Assembly: GCF_020623625.1 (NCBI RefSeq)
Contig: NC_060200.1
Coordinates: forward strand, 1,976,501 to 2,040,500
DNA: 64,000 nt
Origin: Saccharomycodes ludwigii
Taxonomy: Eukaryota; Ascomycota; Saccharomycetes; Saccharomycodales; Saccharomycodaceae
Reading direction: 5' to 3'
Made by a program: the position numbers and the translations under genes. This document shows positions 28,002 to 38,673 of this stretch, piece after piece (the stretch's first letter is position 1; each line of letters opens with the position of its first letter). The notes beneath the pieces were generated by a model. The model was not told the DNA's origin, did not search any database, and was given only the letters and a program-made list of their open reading frames with translations.

Positions 28002-31000
28002 TTATTGTACCAAAATCTTATGTATTTCACTTAAAACAATTCCTACATCTTTTTCATCACAGCATACCCCATTCTCTAACTTAACAACACTGTTAGTGCC
28101 AGGAAATTTACAAACATCACCATCATTACTATTTGCTAATTTAGATTTTATTAAAAAGCATGTCTCTGTTACCCTTTGCGTTACCCCAACTACAAAATCA
28201 TTAGCACTATTTCCCTTATTGGTAAATTTTGATGTCAATCTTTCATCGTTACCAAAATGAATGTAGTATTGCAGAAGTTGTTGTTTTCTTTTTACTATCT
28301 TCTTGATCTCAATATCTAATACAATCTTCCCACTTGATTCCGTATTATTGATAGCACCGCTTTGTTGGGGATACACATATACTAGCTCAAAATGTGATAA
28401 ATTATGCAATTTAAAATATAAACAAATTTTATTTTTGACTGATTTTTTCAAATAAGCTTCTAGCAAAACAAAAATTTTTGAAGTAAACTGGAAATATTTG
28501 AAAATAAAATCGTGCTCATAGTGCCCCTCCCTTAATAAGGGGAGTAATACCGCTTGTGGATTAAGTGGGTCCAAATTAAACTCCAAATTCTTATCGGTGT
28601 TATCATTATCATTGTTCGATATTACAAGGGTGCAGTCACTAAAGGCATTACAATTTGAACCCGAGGTATGTGAAAAAGGTTTTAATTCTTTATCGCCAGT
28701 GGCACCAGTGATTTCTTCGCGTGGTAGATAGTTGAAAGATATTTGATTTGGTTTTAGGGTCACAATTTGAAAATGAGACGACTGAAAACTATTAGTCAAT
28801 CTATTGATAACATCACTTAACACTACTAAGTGTTTTAATTTTTGCCTAAATCGAAGCAATTGATCCTTAATATTACTTAAATTCTCCAAAGTTATATGAA
28901 AATCATCTAACTTGCCTTTAACCTCACTGGATTTAACAGTAACGTTAGTATTGCCACCATCCCCTCCCAGTTCATCAGTGCTATCCTTATAATCTACATT
29001 ATCACCCTTTTCTTGTTTAGAATACTCTGTAGACATAATAAAACATTGATTATCAATAAATTTAATCATCAAATCACTACAATCACAACGGCGTAGCAGA
29101 TGCGTATCAAAAAAAGTTCTAAATTTACCAAACAAACTCAAAGTATGGTTATTACTATGATCGATTATCAAAAAAATGCTATCATCTAGAGTCCCACTAA
29201 TCTTAGTATTATATTCTTTTGTAGTTTCCAGCTGCTCAGCTTTCCTATCTTTAGAACTAGCAGACAAGGCTAATGGCAAAGGTGCTGCCAATAGAGTTTG
29301 CAAACCAATGGCAAGTACAGACGATCTACCGTTCTTTGAGATCTGAGAAACATAATTTGGTAAAATACCATACATGCTAGCTGGAATAATAATTTTTTCT
29401 ATGCCCAATTCATTTAATGAATCTATGATTATATGGTTGATAATTTTTGCCAAAATATTAGTAGACAAGTACTCAATTCTTTGATAACTAATATGCTCCA
29501 ATTTCATGGGACCACCATCATCTGAAATATAATTCAAGTGCCAAGTCCCCCCCTTGGAAACAATCTTGCAAATTTTTTTTTCAACATAACATGAGGTGGA
29601 TAATGATATTACGCTCATAATTAAATACCAGTTAACCGGCCACGTGTTTAACCTGATAAATAGGTCCTTGATTAAAACATCACTATCCTTATTATCACTA
29701 TCAATATTCTGATGATGCGGATGCAATTTCTCTGCGGGTAATTTAATTTCCTCACTGTTAAATACAACCCAATTGGATCTATTAAACATATCCGACAATG
29801 TTTGGACAATTTTATCCAATTTTAGACCATGCAACATTTTAATTAATTGATGTGGCGTCATAATGCTTCTATTCAATTTGTCGATGTATGCAAGTAATAG
29901 TGAGGAATTGGGGTTTTTAAAATATAGTAGACCAGTTGTCGGATTAATTTTCAACTTCACAGGCATATTAGTTGTGCAAGTTACTGGTATGTAAAAAGTT
30001 AATGTGACTTCCTTATCATCTGTATTATCAATATTATGTCCCGGAGCATTGCCTGACTTGTTGATATCCAGCAATAACATAGCATTTGTATTGTCCATTT
30101 CAGTATTGTTACTAGCAGCATCTTCACCACCAGAATTTGAAAACAACCCTGTGTCAATAGACATTAAATTATGTTTTATGATTTGAATGTGATTAAAAAT
30201 GATCTCATCGATGATATCAGGGAGTGTAGTCAAGATATTTTCTGCATAAACGGTCGGTACATCGGCAAAAGGTAGGTTTTTGTTAATATTCCATTTTAAT
30301 ATTAAATTACCGGTATCCTTACTGATACCAATGGTAATACTGGTATCTGAAGGAAGTGCAATTCTCGAATTAACCCAATACTTTAAAGTTATTAGCGATC
30401 TTTTTTGATCATATTTGTGAATCATATTTTTGGCATATTTTGTTTTGGCGAGTTTATTCAAATTTTTATGAAGTAAGTACAACTTCAATGAAATCATATA
30501 CTTATCTAAGAAATTTTCCAAACGATAAAGTGAAGAAACATCGTCTTTTTCCTTTAGTAACAAATCGTTGGCAATTTTTTCCAGATTAGAATTTTTGCCA
30601 GCATTGCTGTTATTATAATAATAATGGTTCCCAAGCAAAGAAGACTCTTTGCCTGAAGTAATACCACTACCTCCATTGGTATTTTCTGTTCCTTCACCCT
30701 CTTCTTCATCAGATAGTAACAAAAGTCTGAAGTTTACAAAATAGAATGGTGACTTGGAAGTGACTGTAGAAATTTGTAATTCATATTCACCAGGAACTAC
30801 AATAATAATTCTACCATCTTTGATTTGGTAATTTTTGAATTTTAACGGGACCTCCATCATAGTGATTCTAATTGATAATAAAACATTTAAATCTTTAATT
30901 CTTTTTAAAATCAAATCCAGTGGAATAGTTTTTTCGACACCTCCATTTATATTACTAACACTGCCAATTATATTATAGGTGGTTAAATTTGGTCTACCCA

Positions 31001-31595
31001 ATGTAAATACTTCTAAAGCAGTCTTTAAATCTGGATTAGGAATCTTAGCATTGGTCATACTGGCCATAATGCCGTTTTTTAATGCCCAGATACAGTTATT
31101 AACATGCATATTATAAGTTCTAAAATAATTCAATAAATCGATTAAAAGATGGAAATTGTTTTTCTTTATGGTTTTACACCATTTAATCAAAACATATATT
31201 CTTAAGAATTGGTTTCTTAAATATATGATTAATTGTAGGAAGGCAGTTCTCTTATTGGAATTTAAACTATGATGGTTAAGTTTGAAAAATTGGTCCATTT
31301 CTTTGACTGCATATATGGTTAAATTTCTGATTAAGACTGAAACCGGTAATTGATTAACATTGACATGTGGTATTGGTGGTGGCGGTACTTTCGACAAAGG
31401 TTTATTGTTATTAGCAACACCATTCTTAATTTCTTCTGTCTTATAATTATTTGATTGTCCATTTAATTTGATTGGTGCAGCATTTATGGATGCCTTACCA
31501 TTTTTTTGATCGAAATGATTAATTTCTTTTTTATCATCTACCGCCTCCAAACTTTTAGAGGATTTTATTTTTGTGGGAGTTTCTTCTTTAGACAT
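28002..31595 (-). CDS. RGR1: Mediator subunit Med14 (Rgr1)
   Basis: The 1197-residue protein matches yeast Med14/Rgr1 (1082 residues), the backbone subunit linking the head, middle and tail of Mediator in RNA polymerase II transcription. The N-terminal family block is clear: 'NQLPVSVLIRNLTIYAVKEM', 'FLQLIIYLRNQFLRIYVLIK', 'NNCIWALKNGI' and 'TNAKIPNPDLKTALEV'. The C-terminal two thirds is long, helical and fast-evolving with Asn/Asp-rich inserts, as expected. It is divergent from LAM6, as in YLR071C-YLR072W. MED14 is the systematic alias. Confidence 0.95.
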   Translation of the reverse strand: MSKEETPTKIKSSKSLEAVDDKKEINHFDQKNGKASINAAPIKLNGQSNNYKTEEIKNGVANNNKPLSKVPPPPIPHVNVNQLPVSVLIRNLTIYAVKEMDQFFKLNHHSLNSNKRTAFLQLIIYLRNQFLRIYVLIKWCKTIKKNNFHLLIDLLNYFRTYNMHVNNCIWALKNGIMASMTNAKIPNPDLKTALEVFTLGRPNLTTYNIIGSVSNINGGVEKTIPLDLILKRIKDLNVLLSIRITMMEVPLKFKNYQIKDGRIIIVVPGEYELQISTVTSKSPFYFVNFRLLLLSDEEEGEGTENTNGGSGITSGKESSLLGNHYYYNNSNAGKNSNLEKIANDLLLKEKDDVSSLYRLENFLDKYMISLKLYLLHKNLNKLAKTKYAKNMIHKYDQKRSLITLKYWVNSRIALPSDTSITIGISKDTGNLILKWNINKNLPFADVPTVYAENILTTLPDIIDEIIFNHIQIIKHNLMSIDTGLFSNSGGEDAASNNTEMDNTNAMLLLDINKSGNAPGHNIDNTDDKEVTLTFYIPVTCTTNMPVKLKINPTTGLLYFKNPNSSLLLAYIDKLNRSIMTPHQLIKMLHGLKLDKIVQTLSDMFNRSNWVVFNSEEIKLPAEKLHPHHQNIDSDNKDSDVLIKDLFIRLNTWPVNWYLIMSVISLSTSCYVEKKICKIVSKGGTWHLNYISDDGGPMKLEHISYQRIEYLSTNILAKIINHIIIDSLNELGIEKIIIPASMYGILPNYVSQISKNGRSSVLAIGLQTLLAAPLPLALSASSKDRKAEQLETTKEYNTKISGTLDDSIFLIIDHSNNHTLSLFGKFRTFFDTHLLRRCDCSDLMIKFIDNQCFIMSTEYSKQEKGDNVDYKDSTDELGGDGGNTNVTVKSSEVKGKLDDFHITLENLSNIKDQLLRFRQKLKHLVVLSDVINRLTNSFQSSHFQIVTLKPNQISFNYLPREEITGATGDKELKPFSHTSGSNCNAFSDCTLVISNNDNDNTDKNLEFNLDPLNPQAVLLPLLREGHYEHDFIFKYFQFTSKIFVLLEAYLKKSVKNKICLYFKLHNLSHFELVYVYPQQSGAINNTESSGKIVLDIEIKKIVKRKQQLLQYYIHFGNDERLTSKFTNKGNSANDFVVGVTQRVTETCFLIKSKLANSNDGDVCKFPGTNSVVKLENGVCCDEKDVGIVLSEIHKILVQ

Positions 31596-32974
31596 TTTGT
31601 TTTAAAAAGAACAAATTAAACAAAAGCAAATAAAAAAATAAAAAAAAAAGAAAAGAAAAAGGAAAAGGAAAAGGAAAAGGAAAAAGAGAAAAATTGGATA
31701 ATGGATAACAGATTTGAAATAATATTTGAAGCAAAAAATTATTTGGAGAATGAAAATGGATTAAGGAACAGGGAGAGAAAAAAAGATGATATTCACAATA
31801 TATGCCTAAAATAAAAACCGATTTTTGATTGGAAATAGTTTGTACAAAAGAAAAAAGAAAAAAAAAAAAGAAAAATATATTTCAATTCACTTAACTTGGT
31901 GATTATATTTTTTTGGGTAGTTTCCTAACTCGTTATTTACAGTTGAGATAAAAACAACAACTCTTTGTTTCCCCTTTATCCTTCTTCTTTAACTTTTTCT
32001 TTATTTAATTATATTTATATTAAACTGAAGAGTTTATTCAATGTTCAATTTTTTTTGTTAAAGTATGGGATAAGCTTTAAATAACTTATGAGTGTGTGAA
32101 CAGAAAAAAAAAAATAAAAAAAAAAGAAAACTTTTTTCTTGTCTGTGTTATTTGCTCTGATTTTTTTTTATTTTTTTTTTTATTTTTTTTTTTTTATTAC
32201 CAAAAAAATATTAAATCACTTGGTACGTAATAATTCTCATTTTTAACTGATTTAATTTTTTCCCTAAATTGTTACTAAAAGATAAATGGAAAGCTTAGCA
32301 TTCTGAAATAGAATTACACAACACACAGAAAAATTTACAAGTTCCATGCTTTATAATAAAACGGCCTTCGGGTTTTGGGGACTTTTTATTATGGAGCATC
32401 AAATAAATACAGCTATTTGTAAATGAGGTTAAGCTTTATCCGAAAAGGTTGTAACCACAGTATATAAATTCGGCAATTACACTTATCGGATGTTGCAAAA
32501 GCACTTGAAAATAAAGTAAAAATAAAAATAAAAAATAAATTTATATTAAATGTTATAAGTTAGGGATAACTTTGTACGTAAAAGGAACATAAGTTATATT
32601 CTATCAAGTGGTGTTATTCAACGAAAAGTTTAGAAAAGACAAGAAATTTTATTTTGCAGCAAAACAAAAACGAAAACAACTGATTTCCATTCAATTAATT
32701 TGTTCGTATAGTAAAGAAAGAAAAAAAAAAGAGTTATCACATACCTACCAGCTTTTACTTTTATAATATTTTATTTTCTTTCTTTTTCATTTATTTTTTA
32801 TTTTTTATTTTCTATTTCTCTGTTTTTACCTTTTTAAAATAAAAAAAAAAACAAAAAAAAAAAAACCAAAAAAGGAGAGTACCATAGAACATCAACTTTT
32901 TTTGTTTGTTTGTACACAATCATAATAGTGCTTCATTCCGTCTTCTTTCCCCACATTTTTTTTTATAAACTTAT
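31596..32974. other. Divergent promoter region MED14 / LAM6
   Basis: At 1.38 kb this is the longest gene-free stretch. The MED14 side is purine-rich (31620-31700). 32110-32200 is poly-A/T. A GC-richer island at 32341-32510 contains strong hairpins and may be an RNA gene. The LAM6 side (32700-32960) is pyrimidine and A-rich. Confidence 0.5.
32341..32510 (+). ncRNA. Candidate structured RNA with UUCG-capped hairpin
   Basis: A 16-base arm (32346-32361) pairs with 32384-32399: 14 Watson-Crick pairs plus two U-G pairs that form only in plus-strand RNA. Inside is a short helix, GGCC/GGTT (32363-32366 with 32371-32374), closed by a cUUCGg tetraloop. Downstream, 32437-32443 pairs with 32486-32492 (UAUCCGA helix, 7 bp). 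The two-hairpin layout vaguely recalls an H/ACA RNA, but I find no convincing ACA box. It could also be a long LAM6 leader element or chance. Confidence 0.3.
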
Positions 32975-35665
32975 ATGATGGAAGATATGATAGAAGATAT
33001 AGTTAATCAAAAACCGGCTTCTGATTTAAATAACAAAGACACTGGGAATTCTCAGAACTTCAAATCACAAGCTGCCGATCCACTTATAACCAAAGAAAAT
33101 GTTTCTTCGAATAGTAACCAAAATGCTCCCATCATCCATAGAAGGGTAAAATCTACAAATACTAATTTTATTACAGGAACTCCCGATAAAAATGGTAACA
33201 TAAAAGAGAGGAAAGCTAGCACCAGTAGCAATAGTATTACTGAAACTACTAGTAACATTAACAAAACTCCACCTTCAAGCTCAATTTTTAATTCTATGTT
33301 GGCATCCATGTCTTCTGCTTTTACAAATAATACTGGTTTACAAGAGGAGAACCTTCCTGAGGATACCAGTAAACAAAATTACAATTCTGCTAATGGTACA
33401 ACTGCCATTAATGCAAGTACCAACAATAACTCAATGATTAGCTATAGAAAGCAGGAAGCCGCAATCAATAACTCTAATGATACTAGTGACGTTGCATTGG
33501 TTAATACTCACACTGGTAGTAACAATAATAGTAACAATGCTGACAACATTGATGTATCATTTGATAGTACAAATTCTAATAACAATATGCTATACTCGAC
33601 AACAGATTATTATGTTAAAAATGAGATTCCCTTTGCGCATGAAAGTAGAAATGAATTATTTCATAATTCATTCAAATCAGTTCCATCTCAAGATAGATTG
33701 ATTGACATATTTTCTTGTTCTTTGTCTAAGGATTCAATATTTCAAGGTAAAATGTATGTTTCGGAAAAGTACATTTGTTTTAATTCGAAAAATAACTTGT
33801 TAGGGTTATGGGCTACAAATATTGTAATTTGTCTAGATGATATTGCTAGCATCAATAATAATGGAGAATTCACTGAAAGACCATCTATTATTGCACCAAA
33901 TATTAGTAGTAAATTTAAAAATAATAATTACTCAAGTCATGGTACTGGTAGCGTGACTTCGGATAATAATATTGTGATAAATACATTATACGGCAGATCT
34001 TTTAATTTTAGTGGATTTTCCGATAAGAATAAAGCGAGCAAAATTATTAAAACAATTTGGGAAAATTCTTTGAAAAAATCAACATTAGTAACATCTTCAA
34101 TGCAAAAAGGAGTCGATAGCGATGATAAGAGTAAATACGGGAACGGGAAGGATGATAAAGATGGGGTACTGCAGGATACTAAAGATAGGTCTGCTAGTAA
34201 TGTAAGCGAGATATCCGCTGATGATTACCGCCCTAATAGCATTGGTGGGTTGTATAAACATGGGATCCATAATAATCAGTCTGGGATATTGATTGATGCC
34301 TTTCAATACGATATCAAATTGAGTGAAAAACACAAGCGGGCTAATAGCAACATTTTAGAGAATATAAATGCTAAGAACTTGATACCTGCTGACTTGGAAG
34401 ATGCCATATTATCCGTCGATGAATCTGTTTACGAAGAATACCATGAAAAAGAAAAACCTGTTACAAATAATTATTCGGATGAATATGAGGATGATGAGGA
34501 TGACGATTATGATAGTGAAGAAGAGAGTAAAATTACAGACAATAAGCTTAAACAGGTTAAGGTTTATACATTCATCCCTAAAGCCAACTATACTTACAAA
34601 GGTCAATTATATCATGATGAAACTGAATTTATTTATTCACCAGAAGAAGACAACAAAGAAGATCTTTTAGCCGAAGTAGAATTAAATGCACCACCAGGAA
34701 TCATCTTCGAGCTTTTATTCAGTGAGAATAATCCTAGTTTTACCTTATCTTATTTATCTGGATTAAATTCTTCCAACTTCCAGCCGCCGAATTTAGGAGC
34801 TTTTAATAAAATCAATCAAGATGGCCAAAAATATAGAGAATACCAATATGACAAGGGCTTGAATTATCCAGTGGGACCCAAGACTACAAGATGCTTAGTA
34901 CGAGAAACCATTCTTTCTTTGGAATATGATAATTACATTAATGTATTAAATACTACCAGAACGCCTGATGTTCCATCTGGATCGAATTTTTCAGTGAAAA
35001 CACGGTACATGATAAGGTGGGGTCCTAACGGAAGTTCTGTTTTAAAAATATCGTTTTGGGTTGATTGGACTGGGAGCAGTTGGATTAAATCTATGATTGA
35101 TAAAAGTTGTAAATCAGGACAGAAGGAAGCTACCAAGGTACTATTAGTTTCTTTACAAGAAAAGTTAGAACAAGTCACAGAGATGAAGAAATTATCGCTA
35201 GATGAAGCTATAAGTAGCGAAATGCCTTCTAGTAATAACGGTATATTGAGTAAATCGCCCTCTGTTACTTCTCTAAGATCATTACCCCAGGAGGAATATA
35301 ATTATAAAGGCAATACTAGCGGTGCGGCTGGTATTTCCACGGGTTTAAATAAAACCGGCAATTTGTATTCCAACAAAGTTAGTGCAAATGGTTTTACTAA
35401 CACCAATATACACAATACTGATTTAAAGTTGTCCTTTTTCTCGTTTACTAACATACTATTGTTTTTTATTACTTTTTTGTTACTGTTGAACTTATATTTC
35501 CAATTTAAAATCATGTCTAAGTACAACTTGTTAAATGACATAATTCCGCAGTTTTTATCTTCTCAATCGAACGAAAAATCTAGTGTTGTAATCGATGAAA
35601 CTACGGAAAAACTATTGGAAAATATTGATGCATTGGTACAAAGAAGGATGAATGTGAAAAATTGA
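32975..35665 (+). CDS. LAM6: Lam6/Ltc1-type sterol transfer protein (GRAM-VASt)
   Basis: The 896-residue protein has a disordered Asn/Ser-rich N-terminus (1-210). A GRAM/PH-like domain follows (about 215-370, 'QGKMYVSEKYICFNSKNNLLG'; quoted in part), then an acidic linker, a StART-like VASt domain (about 527-700, from 'VYTFIPKANYTYKG'), and a C-terminal transmembrane helix (about 818-845). This is the Lam/Ltc family, which anchors in the ER and moves sterol at contacts with mitochondria, vacuole or plasma membrane. S. cerevisiae LAM6 (YLR072W) and LAM5 (YFL042C) are duplicates of this one ancestral locus, so the single copy here corresponds to both. The first of two adjacent ATGs is used. Confidence 0.95.
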   Translation: MMEDMIEDIVNQKPASDLNNKDTGNSQNFKSQAADPLITKENVSSNSNQNAPIIHRRVKSTNTNFITGTPDKNGNIKERKASTSSNSITETTSNINKTPPSSSIFNSMLASMSSAFTNNTGLQEENLPEDTSKQNYNSANGTTAINASTNNNSMISYRKQEAAINNSNDTSDVALVNTHTGSNNNSNNADNIDVSFDSTNSNNNMLYSTTDYYVKNEIPFAHESRNELFHNSFKSVPSQDRLIDIFSCSLSKDSIFQGKMYVSEKYICFNSKNNLLGLWATNIVICLDDIASINNNGEFTERPSIIAPNISSKFKNNNYSSHGTGSVTSDNNIVINTLYGRSFNFSGFSDKNKASKIIKTIWENSLKKSTLVTSSMQKGVDSDDKSKYGNGKDDKDGVLQDTKDRSASNVSEISADDYRPNSIGGLYKHGIHNNQSGILIDAFQYDIKLSEKHKRANSNILENINAKNLIPADLEDAILSVDESVYEEYHEKEKPVTNNYSDEYEDDEDDDYDSEEESKITDNKLKQVKVYTFIPKANYTYKGQLYHDETEFIYSPEEDNKEDLLAEVELNAPPGIIFELLFSENNPSFTLSYLSGLNSSNFQPPNLGAFNKINQDGQKYREYQYDKGLNYPVGPKTTRCLVRETILSLEYDNYINVLNTTRTPDVPSGSNFSVKTRYMIRWGPNGSSVLKISFWVDWTGSSWIKSMIDKSCKSGQKEATKVLLVSLQEKLEQVTEMKKLSLDEAISSEMPSSNNGILSKSPSVTSLRSLPQEEYNYKGNTSGAAGISTGLNKTGNLYSNKVSANGFTNTNIHNTDLKLSFFSFTNILLFFITFLLLLNLYFQFKIMSKYNLLNDIIPQFLSSQSNEKSSVVIDETTEKLLENIDALVQRRMNVKN

Positions 35666-35833
35666 AGTTCCATGTTAGTTTGCACCTTGTGTGCGTTTTT
35701 ATTTTTATATGTATAAATATGAAATATAAATAATCAACACACAAATAAAATATTGCAAGACAATAGATATGCTTTTTTTTTTTTTTTTTTTTTCCCTTTT
35801 CCTTTTGTTTATTTACTTACTTATTTATTCATA

Positions 35834-36814
35834 TTACATAGTGGATGATGATAATTTCGGTAATTCTGGATAAGCAAATACACTCTGGACATGATTGTTA
35901 CCATTTTTATTACTATTGATATATCTACCATGGTTATTGTTAGTTGTAATAATATTATCAGTAACGTTGACATTACTCTTGTTGTTTAGGTCTATAATTC
36001 CGTTATTGCCATTATTAACAACAATACTACCACTTATTTTGGTTAACGATGGATAGTAACATTCAGTGTATGAAGTGTCCTTGACATTATTATTAGTATT
36101 ATGTTTGTTTTTTCTGTGATTGTTACTGCTTTCCTCGTTAAAAATGTTGCCACCACTAGGAGTCGAATGTTGTTTAAAATAATTTATTGAATAATTGAAC
36201 AAACTTTCATTAAATGTGGCAGGCAATGTAACTTCCCGTTTAGCGTTACACTTATCTTGTTCTTTGCTGCGACTATCTGCCATTGAGGTGGTATGTTTTG
36301 GTACTTTTTTGGTAGTTGTATTGTTTAGGCATTTGTCTTCACTTGTAATGGTGGTTTTATTAGTCTTATTTTTATTATTTCTTAGTAAACACGGCTCCGC
36401 GGAAATATATTTTTTCATATTTTCCATTTTCCGTCTAGAATCTAATTCCTTTTGTAAATCTTCTACAATTTTTATAATGGCAGGAACTTCTAATTTTAAA
36501 ATCTGTTGATATTCCTTTTGGGATAATTCTAAGTTATTATTACTATGACCGCAAGTACTGGAAATGTTGTACAATACTTCGGGATGTGTTGGTAATTTAG
36601 CCATGGATAAATCTAAATATCTCATATAATATAAACATGCATTTTCGATATCATTGCCAATAAAGAATGATTGTGCTTTCTCTATTAATGTGATACATGT
36701 TTTTAGGTATATTCTTAAGGGTATATTTTTATTGAATTTATAATTTGTGGCTTCTTTTTGTAACATTGTCGGTGATTTAGTGGTGGTACCGGTTGGATAA
36801 TGGACAAGTGTCAT
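35834..36814 (-). CDS. RFU1: Rfu1-like inhibitor of the deubiquitinase Doa4
   Basis: The 326-residue protein has an N-terminal helical domain with 'YKFNKNIPLRIYLKTCITLI' and 'YYMRYLDLSMAKLPTHPEVL', matching S. cerevisiae Rfu1 ('YRFNPAIPLRIYLKTCIGIL'). A long Asn/Thr-rich linker ends in 'AYPELPKLSSSTM', like the yeast 'YPELPRLTFST'. The YPEL segment fits a YPxL ligand for the Bro1 V domain. Rfu1 restrains Doa4 on endosomes and so controls free ubiquitin. S. cerevisiae Rfu1 is 200 residues; the excess here is linker. It sits as YLR073C, after LAM6. Confidence 0.93.
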   Translation of the reverse strand: MTLVHYPTGTTTKSPTMLQKEATNYKFNKNIPLRIYLKTCITLIEKAQSFFIGNDIENACLYYMRYLDLSMAKLPTHPEVLYNISSTCGHSNNNLELSQKEYQQILKLEVPAIIKIVEDLQKELDSRRKMENMKKYISAEPCLLRNNKNKTNKTTITSEDKCLNNTTTKKVPKHTTSMADSRSKEQDKCNAKREVTLPATFNESLFNYSINYFKQHSTPSGGNIFNEESSNNHRKNKHNTNNNVKDTSYTECYYPSLTKISGSIVVNNGNNGIIDLNNKSNVNVTDNIITTNNNHGRYINSNKNGNNHVQSVFAYPELPKLSSSTM

Positions 36815-37461
36815 TTTATGGATGGTAGAATGAGTATTGCATTAATTTTTGTAGGTTATTGGATATTAGCATATGTATCTAAAAAGTTATTAAAAAAAAA
36901 AAAAAAAAAAAAAACATTTGTACAAGTCGAGCTCATCGCAAGACAAAATGGAAAAAAAAAAAAAAAAAAAAAAATTTTTTTCGTTCTTTTTTTTGTTGTT
37001 TTTTTTTAATTAAAACTATTTGGATATTTTCTCTCTTTCTGTTAAACTGCAATTAATTTTGCAAGAAAGATCAACGATCTACTTTTTATTTCCAAATTGG
37101 GAAAAAAAGCCAAAATATACCAGATATTCCGATGATGCCTTTTTGTGTCGGAAAAGTGTAGACACCGGTCAAAAAAAAAAAACAGCTAAAAGTTTTCTAA
37201 GTTAACAAATAGATTAAAAAAAATTATATATATATATATATATATCTGAAGTGGGAAAGAGTGGCAATACTTTCCCCTTTTACCTTCTCTCCCCCCCTTA
37301 ATTTGAGTCATTTAGCAACCTTTGATAATTCAACTTTAACAATATTCCTTCACATATATATATATATTCTTTCTTAAATTTGTAATATATTAAATGCTAA
37401 TTGCTTAACTTGTTAATTTATCAGAAAAAAAAAAAAATGCCTATACGGTTTACCGGTAATA
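36815..37461. other. Divergent promoter region RFU1 / OTU1
   Basis: About 650 bases, with A-runs (36892-36913, 36952-36973), (TA)n tracts (37226-37245, 37357-37367) and an ATG at 37437 that opens a short frame overlapping OTU1. No RNA gene seen. Confidence 0.5.
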
Positions 37462-37487
37462 ATGAAACTAAAAGTTCAACTAGATAA
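37437..37487 (+). promoter_or_regulatory. Upstream ORF overlapping the OTU1 start
   Basis: An ATG at 37437, preceded by A13 (A at -3), opens a 16-codon frame in another phase and stops at 37485-37487, past the OTU1 ATG at 37462. If transcripts start upstream of 37437, this would reduce OTU1 translation. Confidence 0.4.
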
Positions 37488-38430
37488 TAAATCAAATATT
37501 TTACATTTAGAAAATAATAGCAAGCTTTCTGATCTAGTTCAAAAGATATTAGAAACATTTAAATCATCAACCGCCGATGACGATCCAGAAGATAATAAAT
37601 ACACTTTAAAATCTATTAGATTTGGTTACCCACCGAAAACAATTCTTATTAAGAATAACACCAACACAAAAAATGTAAATATAAAAGACGATTCTGATGA
37701 AGATGCTAGCGAAGATGATAATAATATGAGTAAGACACTAATAGATTTGGGTATAAGCTCAGGGGAAAAAATAAGCGCGGGTTTCGAAAGTGGAATTGCC
37801 AATGTTATCTCTAGTAAGGATGAAAACAATATAGCTAAGGTTAAATTACACACTGTACCAGACGATAACTCTTGTTTGTTTCATGCTATAGCATACTGTT
37901 TATATAAACCACACGATAACTCAGAATCAGTGAATTATGCAAAAAATTTACGCCAGTTATGTGCGGATTATATTGTGGCTCACCAAACCGAATTTAACGC
38001 AGCCGTATTAGGCAAACCAGTTGAGGAATACATAAAATGGATTACACGTAATGATACATGGGGTGGTGGCATTGAAATAGCTATATTATCAAGAATTTTG
38101 CAAGTCGGAATATATGTATTGGATGTAGATAACTTGTCCTTTGACAAATTTAACGAAGATTTAGTTAATGATAATGGTTTTATTTTAATTGCCTTTAATG
38201 GCGTTCATTATGATGCTATTGAATACGAGGGTGCCACGGTTTTATTTGATGAAAAGATATTGGATGAATGCCTAAGCTATGCCCATGAATGGAAACTGCA
38301 AGGTTATACTTTTAATACTTTTAATGCAAAAATAAAATGCAATATTTGCGGCAAAATACTTAGGGGGGAAAAAGAAGTATCAAAACATGCAGAGCAAACC
38401 AAACATTATGATTTTGATCAAAATCAATAG
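37462..38430 (+). CDS. OTU1: Otu1 deubiquitinase (Cdc48-associated)
   Basis: The 322-residue protein has an N-terminal UBX-like domain (1-100, with 'LGISSGEKI'), an OTU protease domain (about 128-260) and a C-terminal C2H2 zinc finger ('CNICGKIL' to two His). The catalytic set is visible: Cys138 in 'PDDNSCLFHA' and His249 in 'FNGVHYD'. Otu1 (YOD1) trims ubiquitin chains on Cdc48/p97 clients, in ER-associated degradation and proteasome routing. S. cerevisiae Otu1 is 301 residues and ends similarly ('HVDFGQNR' against 'HYDFDQNQ'). It is YFL044C in the woven order. The start at 37462 gives 'MKLKVQ', like the yeast 'MKLKVT'. Confidence 0.96.
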   Translation: MKLKVQLDNKSNILHLENNSKLSDLVQKILETFKSSTADDDPEDNKYTLKSIRFGYPPKTILIKNNTNTKNVNIKDDSDEDASEDDNNMSKTLIDLGISSGEKISAGFESGIANVISSKDENNIAKVKLHTVPDDNSCLFHAIAYCLYKPHDNSESVNYAKNLRQLCADYIVAHQTEFNAAVLGKPVEEYIKWITRNDTWGGGIEIAILSRILQVGIYVLDVDNLSFDKFNEDLVNDNGFILIAFNGVHYDAIEYEGATVLFDEKILDECLSYAHEWKLQGYTFNTFNAKIKCNICGKILRGEKEVSKHAEQTKHYDFDQNQ

Positions 38431-38673
38431 TCATTATTGCATTTAACTTTTAAGGCCAGTGTTGCTGATCGGAAATAATGGAAAGGTTTGTTTAATTATT
38501 ATATAAATACAAAAAAAAAAGAAGGAAAAAAAAAAAGAAAAATAGAAATATATGTAAAAATACGTATGAATAAAGAAATTAGAATAAAAACAAAAAAAAA
38601 AAAAAAAAAAAAAAAAAGTTGTAAAAATATATATATATTTTTTTTTATCTAGTAAATTTTATAAATTTGCTTC

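Noticed and set aside
32430-32450. TCCGAAAA in the MED14-LAM6 spacer as a CDEIII element
   Set aside because: No RTCACRTG box lies 80-200 bases away on either side, and the sequence is better explained as one arm of a hairpin.
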